Source of the DNA: Nitrosomonas communis
GTDB lineage: Bacteria; Pseudomonadota; Gammaproteobacteria; Burkholderiales; Nitrosomonadaceae
DNA length: 54,743 nucleotides
Reading direction: 5' to 3'
Assembly: GCF_024102715.1 (NCBI RefSeq)
Contig: NZ_JAGFJM010000049.1
Span: 1 to 54,743 of the forward strand
Shown here in pieces: positions 18,033 to 26,810 of this stretch; positions within the stretch are counted from its first letter, which is position 1; each line of letters opens with the position of its first letter. The notes under the pieces were generated by a model that was not told the origin of the DNA, did no database searches, and saw only the letters and a program-made list of their open reading frames with translations. The position numbers and the translations under genes were made by a program.

Positions 18033-19478
18033 TTACCAAGTGACCTGTCCGCGGAGTAAAACGCCTTGTGGTTCAGCTCCTGCAAATGGACCACCTTTGA
18101 CGTTCAGAACGTGTACGTAATTGGCCATGAATTTGAAATTGGAATGAGGATACCAATTGACGCCTACTGTGATATTCTCCTCCTTGCCACCTTCAACGTC
18201 CTTATTGTTTAGATCTAAACCACTGTAACGAGCCGCGATTTCCCAAGCCCCGATGCCTCCCAGGCCCACGATGCTTTTTGGTTTAGGATTTTTGAGAGTG
18301 CCAAATTTGAAATTATAGATTCGAGGCTCGCCTGTCACAATCCAGCTTCCCTGGACATACCAGCCGTCGAACCCGGGGTTCGTCAGACCCTTGCGCTCAA
18401 CATCGGCGTACATATATTCGCCCTGCAAGGAAACTGGACCATAGATGATAGCGGTTTCCACACCAATACGGGTTACGCTGTCGACATTGGTCAATAAGCC
18501 CGTATCAACTAGCCGATTGGTGCCCGGAGTCATTTCAGGCCGTTCACGGAAGCGAACCGGATTATCGGGCGAGAGCCAAGAGCCGGCAAAGCCAAAATGC
18601 ACGATTTTATCCTCGGTGTGGATAGGCGATAGGGTGCCCCGGCCGGTAAAAACAACGGGATCATCCCTTTCCAGCTCCACGCCACCAAACTCTTCACCGG
18701 AAGCGTTTCTCCCGTAGAAACCTGTGTGGAGCGTCCATAGGTCATGACCGTGGGTAATTAGGCCGAAACCGAGGCGGCGGGCGTCAGGTGGGCTGAAAGC
18801 TCGGCTGGGCAAGGCTCGTTCGATAAAGGTAATATCGTTGGAGCTGTTGAAACTTTCCAATCCATAGGTTTCCTTGAAATGGCCCAAAATGGCCGAGGCT
18901 GGCCAGACTTCCTCATTGTTATAAGCCAGCCATGCATCCCGCAAGCCTGCGAGGACGTCACCATTGCCAGCAAAGTCATATTGTAGCTTCAATTGCCAGC
19001 GTTTCCACAAAGTGGCGAGGATATCCAAGCGGGCGCGCCTGATGCTGGCGTTATCGTGAAAGTCGGTAGATTCTCCGCTGTCTGCCCGGTCGTCGTCGTA
19101 AATTCCTCCTTGCGTATGAAGACGCCCTCCTAGGCCCCATACAAAGTTACCATCCCGTGACTTGAATTCGAGTTTGCCTTTCGTATTGATTACAGGAAAG
19201 TCCTTAGTGACTGCTTCGACTTCCTTCTTCACTTCCTGCTTGGTGACCGCCTCGATTTCCTTTTTTACCTCTTGCTTGATTTCTTCCGGTGTTGCAGAAG
19301 GAATCTCGTTAGCTTCGTCGACAGGCTTGAGAGTCCCGAGTTTAACGCGGCCAGGAGCTGGTTGTCCGTAGAGCTGGTCGGTTTTGGGGTCGATGTAAAT
19401 ATCGAGCGCGAAGGCTGGAAAGACGGCGAATCCAGTGAGAATGAACACCAGTATGCTAGTAAGATAGGTGATTTTCAT
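18033..19478 (-). CDS. Phosphate-selective porin (OprP/OprO family)
   Basis: A 481-residue outer-membrane channel. A signal peptide (KITYLTSILVFILTGFAVFP, cleavage near AFA) is followed by a periplasmic linker with a short tandem repeat, KQEVKKEIEAVTK then KQEVKKEVEAVTK (about residues 68-92), probably a coiled coil for trimerisation. The barrel follows with family segments WGLGGRLHTQGGIYDDD, ASIRRARLDILATLWKRWQL, WLAYNNEEVWPASAILGHFK and alternating beta strands ending in an aromatic residue (VTW). A candidate Pho box 111 bases upstream and the nearby pst operon support phosphate or polyphosphate uptake. Ion selectivity is inferred from family and context. Confidence 0.88.
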   Translation of the reverse strand: MKITYLTSILVFILTGFAVFPAFALDIYIDPKTDQLYGQPAPGRVKLGTLKPVDEANEIPSATPEEIKQEVKKEIEAVTKQEVKKEVEAVTKDFPVINTKGKLEFKSRDGNFVWGLGGRLHTQGGIYDDDRADSGESTDFHDNASIRRARLDILATLWKRWQLKLQYDFAGNGDVLAGLRDAWLAYNNEEVWPASAILGHFKETYGLESFNSSNDITFIERALPSRAFSPPDARRLGFGLITHGHDLWTLHTGFYGRNASGEEFGGVELERDDPVVFTGRGTLSPIHTEDKIVHFGFAGSWLSPDNPVRFRERPEMTPGTNRLVDTGLLTNVDSVTRIGVETAIIYGPVSLQGEYMYADVERKGLTNPGFDGWYVQGSWIVTGEPRIYNFKFGTLKNPKPKSIVGLGGIGAWEIAARYSGLDLNNKDVEGGKEENITVGVNWYPHSNFKFMANYVHVLNVKGGPFAGAEPQGVLLRGQVTW

Positions 19479-19589
19479 TGAGATCCTCCACTGAGAAGCG
19501 AATTCTGTTAAGCAGCTGTTGATTAGTACTTCCCGAGTAAATGTGATGTACAGCGAAACAGCAAACAGCTGCCCGCACTGGACTAGCTT

Positions 19590-19607
19590 ATGTAAGAATT
19601 GTTACAA
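19590..19607 (-). promoter_or_regulatory. Candidate Pho box upstream of the porin gene
   Basis: On the minus strand TTGTAAC-AATT-CTTACAT: two 7-base repeats with a 4-base spacer. The first repeat and spacer are the same as parts of the pstS site (TTGTAAC and AATT); the second is a 5-of-7 match to CTGTCAT. It lies 111 bases upstream of the porin ATG. Confidence 0.6.
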
Positions 19608-19788
19608 ATTTATTAAAGAGAGCGTCTGCAAGGATGGTGATTTCCCTATAGCAGTGGGCCGCGAGACGGCTTTGGTTTGGCTATGATCCAAAAATTCGCA
19701 GGCTACCGTAGAGAGAGTAGTGATAAAACCAAGCAAACCAATGTGCGCTCGGCTGCATCATTGATTTCAAGGAGAGAATAAATTTACC

Positions 19789-19908
19789 ATGATGGCGTGC
19801 CCAATCGAGCCTGATAAAGGTTATTATTCATATAGAACTGCTTTGGGATACGCCATAGACCGAATAGCATGCGTGCACCGGCCTCAAGATATTGCTAAAA
19901 TCAAATGA
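19789..19908 (+). CDS. Possible 39-residue small protein, unrecognised
   Basis: Within the 480-base gap between the porin and EcsC genes a short frame runs from ATG 19789 to TGA 19906-19908 (begins MMACPIEPDKGYYSYRTALG, ends DIAKIK). AAGGAG lies 14 bases upstream, farther than ideal. There is no recognised domain or membrane segment. It may be chance; the rest of the gap appears empty apart from the Pho box and promoters. Confidence 0.2.
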   Translation: MMACPIEPDKGYYSYRTALGYAIDRIACVHRPQDIAKIK

Positions 19909-19959
19909 CGAATAGCCAGAGGCAATTCAATATTTTTTCATATTGATTACAGGCAAGAA

Positions 19960-20769
19960 ATGACCGAAATCCTGCAACTCATACCAGAGGATGCGGAGGC
20001 ACTACGCATTGCCCATCAGCATCTGGAGCATCCCAGCCTGGCGGCACGCCTGACTAACTTTGTCGGTCTGCCGATTGAGCGCAGTCTCAAGCTGCTGCCC
20101 AAGGCTTGGTACGAGAATCTGCGACAGGGCATGAACCGGACTCTGCTGACAGCGCTGGAATGGGCTATCAGTCCACTTGACTTGCAGCCTGGCATTTCTG
20201 CCCAGGAAGGTTACCATAAACTTTTGGCGGCTACTTCGGGAGCGCTTGGCGGTTTCTTCGGCCTTCCCGCAGTTATTGCCGAGTTGCCTGTGTCGACCAC
20301 GATTACCTTGCGGGCTATTGCCGATATCGCCCGCAGCGAGGGTGAAGACCTGGGCGATCTACGCACTCGTCTGGCCTGCCTGGAAGTTCTGGCGCTAGGA
20401 GGTCGTACTGATGAGGATGATGCAGCAGAAACCGGCTACTATGGTGTCCGCATCGTCCTGGCTCTGCATTTGTCCAGAGTACCGGAAAAGGTGCTGGAAA
20501 AGAGTATTCTCAAACCATCTCACCCGGCCATGGTGGAGCTGATCGCTGCTATCGCTGCCCGTTTGGGTATCGTGGTTACTGAAAAAACTGCAGTTCAGAT
20601 GGTGCCCATACTGGGCGCCTTGAGCGGAGCGCTGGTGAATGTGATCTTCATTCAGCATTTCCAGGATATTGCCCGTGCCCACTTCACGGTGCGCCGCTTG
20701 GAGCGCAGCTATGGCTCCGAGTTGATCCGGCGTGAATACGATAATTACAGCCGGGCGGAGCACGTCTGA
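19960..20769 (+). CDS. EcsC-family protein
   Basis: A 269-residue protein. The central region LAATSGALGGFFGLPAVIAELPVSTTITLRAIADIARSEG (given here in two joined parts, about residues 90-130) has the Gly-rich hydrophobic core and the LP-x-T-x-R-I-I motif typical of EcsC proteins, and a second hydrophobic stretch (VPILGALSGALVNVIF) near residue 215 completes the family pattern. The molecular role of EcsC is not established; in Bacillus it sits beside the EcsAB transporter. Here it is a lone gene, 195 bases upstream of the P-type ATPase on the same strand; a link between them is possible but not shown. Ribosome site is weak. Confidence 0.8.
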   Translation: MTEILQLIPEDAEALRIAHQHLEHPSLAARLTNFVGLPIERSLKLLPKAWYENLRQGMNRTLLTALEWAISPLDLQPGISAQEGYHKLLAATSGALGGFFGLPAVIAELPVSTTITLRAIADIARSEGEDLGDLRTRLACLEVLALGGRTDEDDAAETGYYGVRIVLALHLSRVPEKVLEKSILKPSHPAMVELIAAIAARLGIVVTEKTAVQMVPILGALSGALVNVIFIQHFQDIARAHFTVRRLERSYGSELIRREYDNYSRAEHV

Positions 20770-20964
20770 CGCTGATTCTGCTTGCAACAGGGTTGGCATG
20801 CATCGCACCGTTGGTTATAAACGTGAGTTGAAAAAGGCGGTCAGTTTGTTATACATTGGAGCAAGCAAGATACGTTAAGCGTAGAGCAGCAATCCTCAGT
20901 GCGGCTGGACGATACATTTCGTTGCTGCCCACTGCAGTAAAGCAACCAATATTCAATATACTAT

Positions 20965-23900
20965 ATGATGGTCAGCAATACTGAATCCAGACTTACGCCG
21001 CAGGTCTCGCCTGGTGCGGATAAAAAAATTATTAAAATCAGGATAAAACCTGTGCACACCTGCGTGCCGGGCAGAGCGCGCTATCATGTAAATATCTTGC
21101 AGCGTGTAGCTGCGCTGGCACAGCACCTGGAGCAGCAATTGGGTGCAATCTCGGGTGTTGTTATGGTTAGAGTAAATAGCCTGACAGGATCGGTGGTAAT
21201 TGTTTATGGCAAAGACATCGCGCTGGATAAACTGCCTTTTTTGTTGCTAGAAGCCTGCAAACAAGCACTTAAAAGTCTTCGTTATACTGGCTCGCTAACT
21301 AAATCTGATGCAGCAGCAGTATCAACCAGTTTCACAGCTTATTTCGATTCGCTGTGGAAAAGAACGCAAAACTTATTTGCTGCGCCGCTGCATACCCCCG
21401 TAAGCCCAAATGCACCTCAAGATAACACCGATTGGCACATTCTTGAGGTAAGCCGTATTTTAGAAAAACTTCAAGTAGATACGCGCCAAGGCTTGGATAA
21501 ACAGGCAGTGCAGCGCATGCTGCAACAGTATGGCCTGAATCAATTGCCGGAAATTGCCCAGCGCTCACCGCTTAGCATGTTTCTCAACCAGTTGTTCACG
21601 TTACCGGTAGGACTACTCGCGGCCTCTGCGTTAGTCTCGCTGGCAACAGGTGGGATATTGGACGCAGGCATTATTGTGGGCGTGGTGATGATTAATGCGA
21701 GTATTGGTTTCTTCACCGAAATGCAGGCGGAAAAAATTATTAGCTCATTGACAAAAATTACCCCGCGGCATGCACAGGTAATACGCGATGGCGGCGAACT
21801 GCAATCGATACCGCATGCGCATGTGACTGTGGGTGATGTGCTGGTGTTGCAGCCGGGTGATTTTGTTGCTGCGGATGCGCGTGTGATTAAAACCAGTCAG
21901 CTCACCGTGGATGAATCGGCATTGACCGGTGAAAGCATGCCAGTGTCGAAAAATACGTCACCCATTGCCAAACAGGACACGCCACTCGCTGACCGGCGCA
22001 ATATGGTGTATATGGGTACCATGATAACCGGCGGCAATGGCGTGGGCATTGTCATCGCGACTGGTGTTAACACGCAGATTGGGCAAATTCAAAGTCTCGT
22101 TGGCGAAGCGCATTCACCTGAAACTCCCATGCAGCAGGAACTTGATCATATTGGCACCCAATTAGCGCTCACGAGCGGTGCGATTTGTTTGGGTGTATTT
22201 GCACTTGGTATGTTGCGTGGCTATGGTTTATTGCAAATGCTCAAGAGTTCAATTTCACTGGCAGTAGCAGCAGTGCCGGAAGGGTTGCCAGCAGTGGCCA
22301 CGACCACGCTTGCTCTCGGTATCCGCAAGATGCGCAAATATAACGTGGCAGTCCGCCATCTTGACGCAGTGGAAACGCTCGGTTCGGTGCAAGTATTTTG
22401 TCTGGATAAAACCGGCACTTTAACTTTGAACTGTATGACTGCTGTTACAGCTTATGTGGGTGGCAAGCACTATCTTGTGTCCGGCGAGCAATTACTCGTA
22501 GGCGATCAACCCATAGCCGGATTTTCCGATGACAGTTATCGGCGCTTTTTAGAGATTATCAGCCTGTGCAATGAATCAGTGCAACAGAATAGCGGCCAGC
22601 AGACTCACATGAATGGCACGCCTACAGAGAACGCCTTGCTGGAGCTTGCCAGATTCAGTGGTTTGGATATTGATGCGCTGCGGCAGCAATATCCCCACTA
22701 TAAAATCAAGTATCGCGCGGAAAACCGGCCATACATGTGCACTTTTCACCGTTTGCCGCGAAAGCGGCATTTGATTGCCGTGAAAGGGAGTCCGCAAGAA
22801 GTGCTAACGTTATGTGATTTTTACCAGGATCAAGGTGGCATACATCCGATTGACGATGCTTTTCGTGCCTCGGTGAGCAACATCAATAATCAAATGGCAG
22901 GGGATGCGCTGCGCGTGCTGGCTGTAGCTTACGCCGAGAAACCAATGAAAGATGAAGAGGCACCTGTGCATTTGACCTGGCTTGGTTTGGTGGGCATGAC
23001 TGATCCTTTACGTACCGGCATGCCCGATTTGATGCGCTTGTTCCACCGCGCTGGCATTCATACCGTCATGATCACCGGAGATCAATCCAGTACCGCCTAT
23101 GCAATTGGTAAGCAATTGAATTTAAGCAACGGCAAGCCGCTGCAAATTCTTGATTCCACCCGATTGGAAAAACTCGATCAGAAAATATTGAGTGGCGTGA
23201 TTCAGGGTGTGCATGTGTTTGCCCGTGTCAGCCCGGCCAATAAACTGCAAATTGTGCAAGCCATCCAGAGGAGTGGCAAGATTGTTGCGATGACAGGGGA
23301 TGGCATTAACGATGGTCCCGCGCTAAAGGCAGCCAATATCGGGGTGGCAATGGGTGGCGCTAGTTCCGATGTGGCACGCTCAGTATCGGATGTTGTGCTG
23401 GAAGACGATAACTTGCATACCATGGTGCTCGCTGTCGAGCATGGGCGCGCTATTTATAACAATATCCGTAAATCGATTCACTATCTGATCTCGACTAACA
23501 TGTCCGAAATCGAAGTGATGCTAGCCGGCATTGCGGTGGGGGCGGGCGAAGTGTTAACGCCGATGCAGCTTCTGTGGATCAATCTTATTACTGATATCTT
23601 TCCGGGACTTGCTTTATCCATGGAAGCACCAGTAGCAGACTTAATGCAGCAACCGCCACGTGATCCGCAAGAGAAAATCATCCGGCGCGACGATTTAATA
23701 CGAATGTCACGGGAATCGGCCATTATCACCATGGGGTCTATGGCAGCATACGGTTATGGATTTTTACGGTACGGGATTGGCCCGCAATCCAACACCATTC
23801 TGTTTAATTCGCTGACGCTTGCGCAATTGTTGCATTCAATTACCTGTCGTTCGGAAACCCATTCGATCTTTAATCAAGGCGCATTGCCGCGTAATCCTTA

Positions 23901-24159
23901 TTTGAATTATGCTATTGCAGGGTCTGGTCTGCTACAAGTTCTGGCCATGCTTGTACCTGGCTTGCGCAACGGTCTCGGTGCAGTGCCGTTAAACATACTC
24001 GATTTGCTGGTCGTTGCAGGCGGCGCGACGGTACCCATGCTGATCAATGACAGCGCCAAACATCTCATCAAGGCTAAAATGGACGTTACCAATGACGAAA
24101 GTGATGCAAATACATCAACTACAGATGTTTCTCAAACAATGAAGGAGGCGGCGGCATGA
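20965..24159 (+). CDS. P-type cation ATPase (P2A/Ca2+-type core) with N-terminal HMA-like domain
   Basis: A 1064-residue membrane pump. Residues about 24-95 form an HMA-like domain without CxxC, with PGRARYHV and LTGSVVIVYGK. The pump core follows: LTGES in the actuator domain, PEGLPAV in M4 (Glu439), phosphorylated Asp481 in DKTGTLT and hinge GDGINDGPALKAANIGVAMG (Asp783). The membrane residues that bind Ca2+ in SERCA appear conserved: ISTNMSE in M5 (Asn845, Glu848) and WINLITD in M6 (Asn873, Thr876, Asp877), so Ca2+, Mn2+ or a similar hard cation is more likely than Cu or Zn. The C-terminal tail is polar. The stop overlaps the start of the metK-like gene by 4 bases, so they are translationally coupled. 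The combination of a P2A core and HMA-like domain is unusual. Confidence 0.92.
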   Translation: MMVSNTESRLTPQVSPGADKKIIKIRIKPVHTCVPGRARYHVNILQRVAALAQHLEQQLGAISGVVMVRVNSLTGSVVIVYGKDIALDKLPFLLLEACKQALKSLRYTGSLTKSDAAAVSTSFTAYFDSLWKRTQNLFAAPLHTPVSPNAPQDNTDWHILEVSRILEKLQVDTRQGLDKQAVQRMLQQYGLNQLPEIAQRSPLSMFLNQLFTLPVGLLAASALVSLATGGILDAGIIVGVVMINASIGFFTEMQAEKIISSLTKITPRHAQVIRDGGELQSIPHAHVTVGDVLVLQPGDFVAADARVIKTSQLTVDESALTGESMPVSKNTSPIAKQDTPLADRRNMVYMGTMITGGNGVGIVIATGVNTQIGQIQSLVGEAHSPETPMQQELDHIGTQLALTSGAICLGVFALGMLRGYGLLQMLKSSISLAVAAVPEGLPAVATTTLALGIRKMRKYNVAVRHLDAVETLGSVQVFCLDKTGTLTLNCMTAVTAYVGGKHYLVSGEQLLVGDQPIAGFSDDSYRRFLEIISLCNESVQQNSGQQTHMNGTPTENALLELARFSGLDIDALRQQYPHYKIKYRAENRPYMCTFHRLPRKRHLIAVKGSPQEVLTLCDFYQDQGGIHPIDDAFRASVSNINNQMAGDALRVLAVAYAEKPMKDEEAPVHLTWLGLVGMTDPLRTGMPDLMRLFHRAGIHTVMITGDQSSTAYAIGKQLNLSNGKPLQILDSTRLEKLDQKILSGVIQGVHVFARVSPANKLQIVQAIQRSGKIVAMTGDGINDGPALKAANIGVAMGGASSDVARSVSDVVLEDDNLHTMVLAVEHGRAIYNNIRKSIHYLISTNMSEIEVMLAGIAVGAGEVLTPMQLLWINLITDIFPGLALSMEAPVADLMQQPPRDPQEKIIRRDDLIRMSRESAIITMGSMAAYGYGFLRYGIGPQSNTILFNSLTLAQLLHSITCRSETHSIFNQGALPRNPYLNYAIAGSGLLQVLAMLVPGLRNGLGAVPLNILDLLVVAGGATVPMLINDSAKHLIKAKMDVTNDESDANTSTTDVSQTMKEAAA

Positions 24160-25343
24160 CGGCAAACTTTATATTTACTTCCGCCTCAGTGACCGCCGGG
24201 CATCCGGACAAGCTGTGTGATCAAATCAGCGATGCCATTGTTGATCACTTCCTGCAACAAGATCCTTACTCGCGGATTAACGCGGAGTGTGCGGTGGCAA
24301 GTGGTGTGGTATTTATCGCAGCGCGGTTTGCATCGCATGCAGTAGTCGATATTCCTGAAGTGACGCGTTATGTAATTGAAAATGTGGGTTACAACCAGCC
24401 TGATTTTAATGCTAAGGATTGCACCATACTGACCAATTTCACTGAATTGCCGCCAGAGGAATATGTCACGGCCGATGAAACACAAATGAGCGATGCGGAA
24501 CTGGACAATGTTACTGCAGAAAATCATGCAACAGTGTTCGGCTATGCCTGTAAGCAAACGCCGGCCATGTTACCTATGCCAATTTGGCTGGCACACCGGT
24601 TCGCGCGGCAATTAACGCAGGCGCGTGAAAGTGAACTGATATCCGGTTTGCTGCCTGATGGAATGTCGGAGGTTGCGATTGAATACAGAGATCACAATCC
24701 AGAACGCATTCACAGCATGGTGCTGGTCGCCAGTCATAATGAGGGTCACAGCAATAAAGCCAAAGATTTAAATGCTGCCTTGATCAAATATGTGGTTGAG
24801 CCAGTGGTAGAACAACAAGGTATCAGGATTGATAAGGACACCAATATTTACATTAATCCGCAAGGTCCTTTCTTCGGCGGTGGGCCTAAAGTGCATGCAG
24901 GACTTACGGGCAGGAAAGTGGCTGTTGATGGTTACGGTCAATATTGCCGTATGGGCAGTGCCGCGCTTAGCGGCAAAGATCCGTTGCGTATCGACCGCAC
25001 GGGCAATTATATCGCCCGTTATGCTGCAAAAAATGTCGTTGCAGCAGGTTTGGCAGAAGAGTGTGAAGTGCTGGTGAGTTACTGCATCGGCCAGGCGAAA
25101 CCGGTGACAGTTCAAATCAATACCTTTGGTACTGGCAATATTTCCGATCATGATATTGCAACGCGTTTACTGGATGTGATTGATTTCCGGCCGGGAGCAG
25201 TGATTAAGCAGTTCAATTTGCGAACTTTGCCTGCTAATAGAGATGGTTTTTACCGCAGGCTGGCAGTATTTGGCCATGTAGGCAGAGATGATATTGAGTT
25301 GCCTTGGGAGAAGACAGACTTAATAAAACTGTTAACCGGCTAA
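24156..25343 (+). CDS. Divergent S-adenosylmethionine synthetase (MetK) paralogue
   Basis: A 395-residue protein with the three-domain MetK fold. Conserved: GHPDKLCDQISDAI (residues 15-28), FGYA, LTGRKVAVDGYG, LSGKDPLRIDRT, AKNVVAAGLAEECEVLVSYCIGQA and GHVGRDDIELPWEKTD at the C-terminus. Departures from housekeeping MetK, compared from memory with the E. coli enzyme: the GAGDQG loop before FGYA is replaced by TAENHAT, the Glu in the first SES segment is Ala (TSASV), the methionine-side CET is CAV, and GGPMGDCGLTGRK is GGPKVHAGLTGRK. This is unlikely to be the cell's ordinary SAM synthase; altered substrate or regulatory function is possible. It is coupled to the P-type ATPase by a 4-base overlap, an odd partnership for MetK. 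Confidence 0.85.
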   Translation: MTANFIFTSASVTAGHPDKLCDQISDAIVDHFLQQDPYSRINAECAVASGVVFIAARFASHAVVDIPEVTRYVIENVGYNQPDFNAKDCTILTNFTELPPEEYVTADETQMSDAELDNVTAENHATVFGYACKQTPAMLPMPIWLAHRFARQLTQARESELISGLLPDGMSEVAIEYRDHNPERIHSMVLVASHNEGHSNKAKDLNAALIKYVVEPVVEQQGIRIDKDTNIYINPQGPFFGGGPKVHAGLTGRKVAVDGYGQYCRMGSAALSGKDPLRIDRTGNYIARYAAKNVVAAGLAEECEVLVSYCIGQAKPVTVQINTFGTGNISDHDIATRLLDVIDFRPGAVIKQFNLRTLPANRDGFYRRLAVFGHVGRDDIELPWEKTDLIKLLTG

Positions 25344-25344
25344 G

Positions 25345-25845
25345 TTATGGTTTTTTGGGTCTTAACAATTGGAAGGCATACCAAAACAAGTTGACCGCAT
25401 TGCCCAATACCGCACCTTGCGTGAGTTGCCGCGTGGCAAACATGACGAAGCTGATAAATAGCACTGAACGTAAGTCGAGAGAACCATGACTGAATTCCCG
25501 TAAAGTGGAATCAAATGATGCAAGCGAGCGGGAGGCTTTTTGTGCAGCCGTTGGCTGCTTGGCTGTGGTAAATATCGCCCCAGATTTTTCAGTCAAGTTG
25601 TCGGTGGATTCAAACTGAAGGAAGGGATGATTTTTGATGCGTTCAATCAGAACGTCTTGTTTAATGTCATCATATAACAACAACACACTGCCGGTTAGTA
25701 TATTCGCGGTAACTTGCTTCACGCCTGCAAAGCCGCTGCAATCAATCTGCAGTGCTTCAAAAAAAGATTGGTCGCGGCGTTTCGCGGGTACTTTAAAACG
25801 AATTCTTCCCGGCGTGATGTGGGTGATTTGCGCGGGTAGTTTCAT
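25345..25845 (-). CDS. HMA-like domain protein with C-terminal membrane segment
   Basis: A 166-residue protein. Residues 1-80 form an HMA-like ferredoxin fold without metal-binding CxxC: ITHITPGRIRFKVP, then ILTGSVLLLYDD. The same signature occurs in the ATPase N-terminus and in the 96-residue protein nearby. The C-terminal part after a polar linker (SLDLRSVLFISFVMFATRQL then GAVLGNAVNLFWYAFQLL) is hydrophobic and likely membrane-associated. It ends 2 bases beyond the metK-like stop on the opposite strand and starts 4 bases after the DUF5132 gene, so it is the last gene of a three-gene minus-strand operon. Confidence 0.78.
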   Translation of the reverse strand: MKLPAQITHITPGRIRFKVPAKRRDQSFFEALQIDCSGFAGVKQVTANILTGSVLLLYDDIKQDVLIERIKNHPFLQFESTDNLTEKSGAIFTTAKQPTAAQKASRSLASFDSTLREFSHGSLDLRSVLFISFVMFATRQLTQGAVLGNAVNLFWYAFQLLRPKKP

Positions 25846-25849
25846 AAAG

Positions 25850-26191
25850 CTAAGAGGAAGGATGCACCGTTTGTTCCGGATCTGCTGCAGATACTTCTAC
25901 GACATCTTCAATAATCTCCTCTGCGGCTACTGTTGCGGCTGCAGCTCCGGCACGTTCTTCATCAATTTCAGCGCGGGCTTCTGCCACCAGATCTTCTACC
26001 ACTTCTCCCAATTCAGCAACCGTCTCGCGGCCCTTATTTAGAAAAAGTATGCCTGATTTGATTGCTGCGCGCGCAAGAGGTCTCGCAGCTTGCGCAACTG
26101 CGGGCAGTATCACAGGCGCTAGAATGGCTGCCGCTATGCCGATTGCAAAGCCTTTGCCAGTATTACTTTTAAAAAAATCTTCAACTGACAT
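25850..26191 (-). CDS. DUF5132 small membrane protein
   Basis: A 113-residue protein starting at ATG 26191 after TGAGGT. The N-terminal hydrophobic stretch GFAIGIAAAILAPVILPAVA (residues 14-33) is one membrane helix, followed by ARPLARAAIKSGILFLNKGR and an acidic cytoplasmic-looking region with many Glu and Ala, ending in an acidic tail. I recognise this as DUF5132-like. The architecture (one helix, short amphipathic region, acidic tail) resembles mycobacterial PacL/DUF1490 proteins, which act as scaffolds for P-type ATPases; that comparison is by layout and is an inference. Middle gene of the three-gene operon facing the ATPase. Confidence 0.78.
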   Translation of the reverse strand: MSVEDFFKSNTGKGFAIGIAAAILAPVILPAVAQAARPLARAAIKSGILFLNKGRETVAELGEVVEDLVAEARAEIDEERAGAAAATVAAEEIIEDVVEVSAADPEQTVHPSS

Positions 26192-26277
26192 AATTACCTC
26201 AGATTAAAAAGTGCGCAGATCAAATTTCCTTATTTGGTTAAACACTGCGCGGATTTAAAAATATCAATGCATTATAC

Positions 26278-26568
26278 TTATTCAGCCAAATATGGCCGCA
26301 ATTTTTCCGTATCTAAATCTGGAAATAATTTCTTTAAAGTGACTAACAAGTGGTCTGAATTTTTTCCATCCTTAATCGCATACTTGTCATATTTGACTAA
26401 TACGCTGCCGGTCAGCATACTGATTTCCACTTCAGTGATACATAGCACCTTCGACAATTCAATTTCTACTTTCTTGGCAAAAGCCTCGTTATTTTTTATT
26501 TTGTCAACTTTTAGACGCACGCGTCCTGGAAAGAAATGTATGATTTTGATGCCTGGAAAGCTGAGCAT
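26278..26568 (-). CDS. Small stand-alone HMA-like domain protein
   Basis: A 96-residue soluble protein made only of the HMA-like domain: IIHFFPGRVRLKVDKIKNN, LCITEVEISMLTGSVLVKYD and a C-terminal amphipathic helix. No Cys pair is present, so classical Cu/Zn binding is not expected; the domain may instead dock to the ATPase. AAAGGATC precedes ATG 26568. First gene of the leftward operon with DUF5132 and the 166-residue HMA-like protein. Confidence 0.75.
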   Translation of the reverse strand: MLSFPGIKIIHFFPGRVRLKVDKIKNNEAFAKKVEIELSKVLCITEVEISMLTGSVLVKYDKYAIKDGKNSDHLLVTLKKLFPDLDTEKLRPYLAE

Positions 26569-26810
26569 GGTTGATCCTTTAATGACTAGCCCAATACAGA
26601 GCTGCGGTTCAACTATAGTGCTGCCAATTTTGTGAGCTTAAACAATGATTCCTTATTGATAAGCGCCAATTCGTACAATGAATTGATGGTATATAAGTAG
26701 ACAACCTATTGTCAATTTATAGCGCACAAAATCTACGCTTGACCGCTCCCTTGTGAGTTTTAGTATTTGTCCCTCTTGCCTCGCTACGATTATTCATATT
26801 CTGGAATTTC

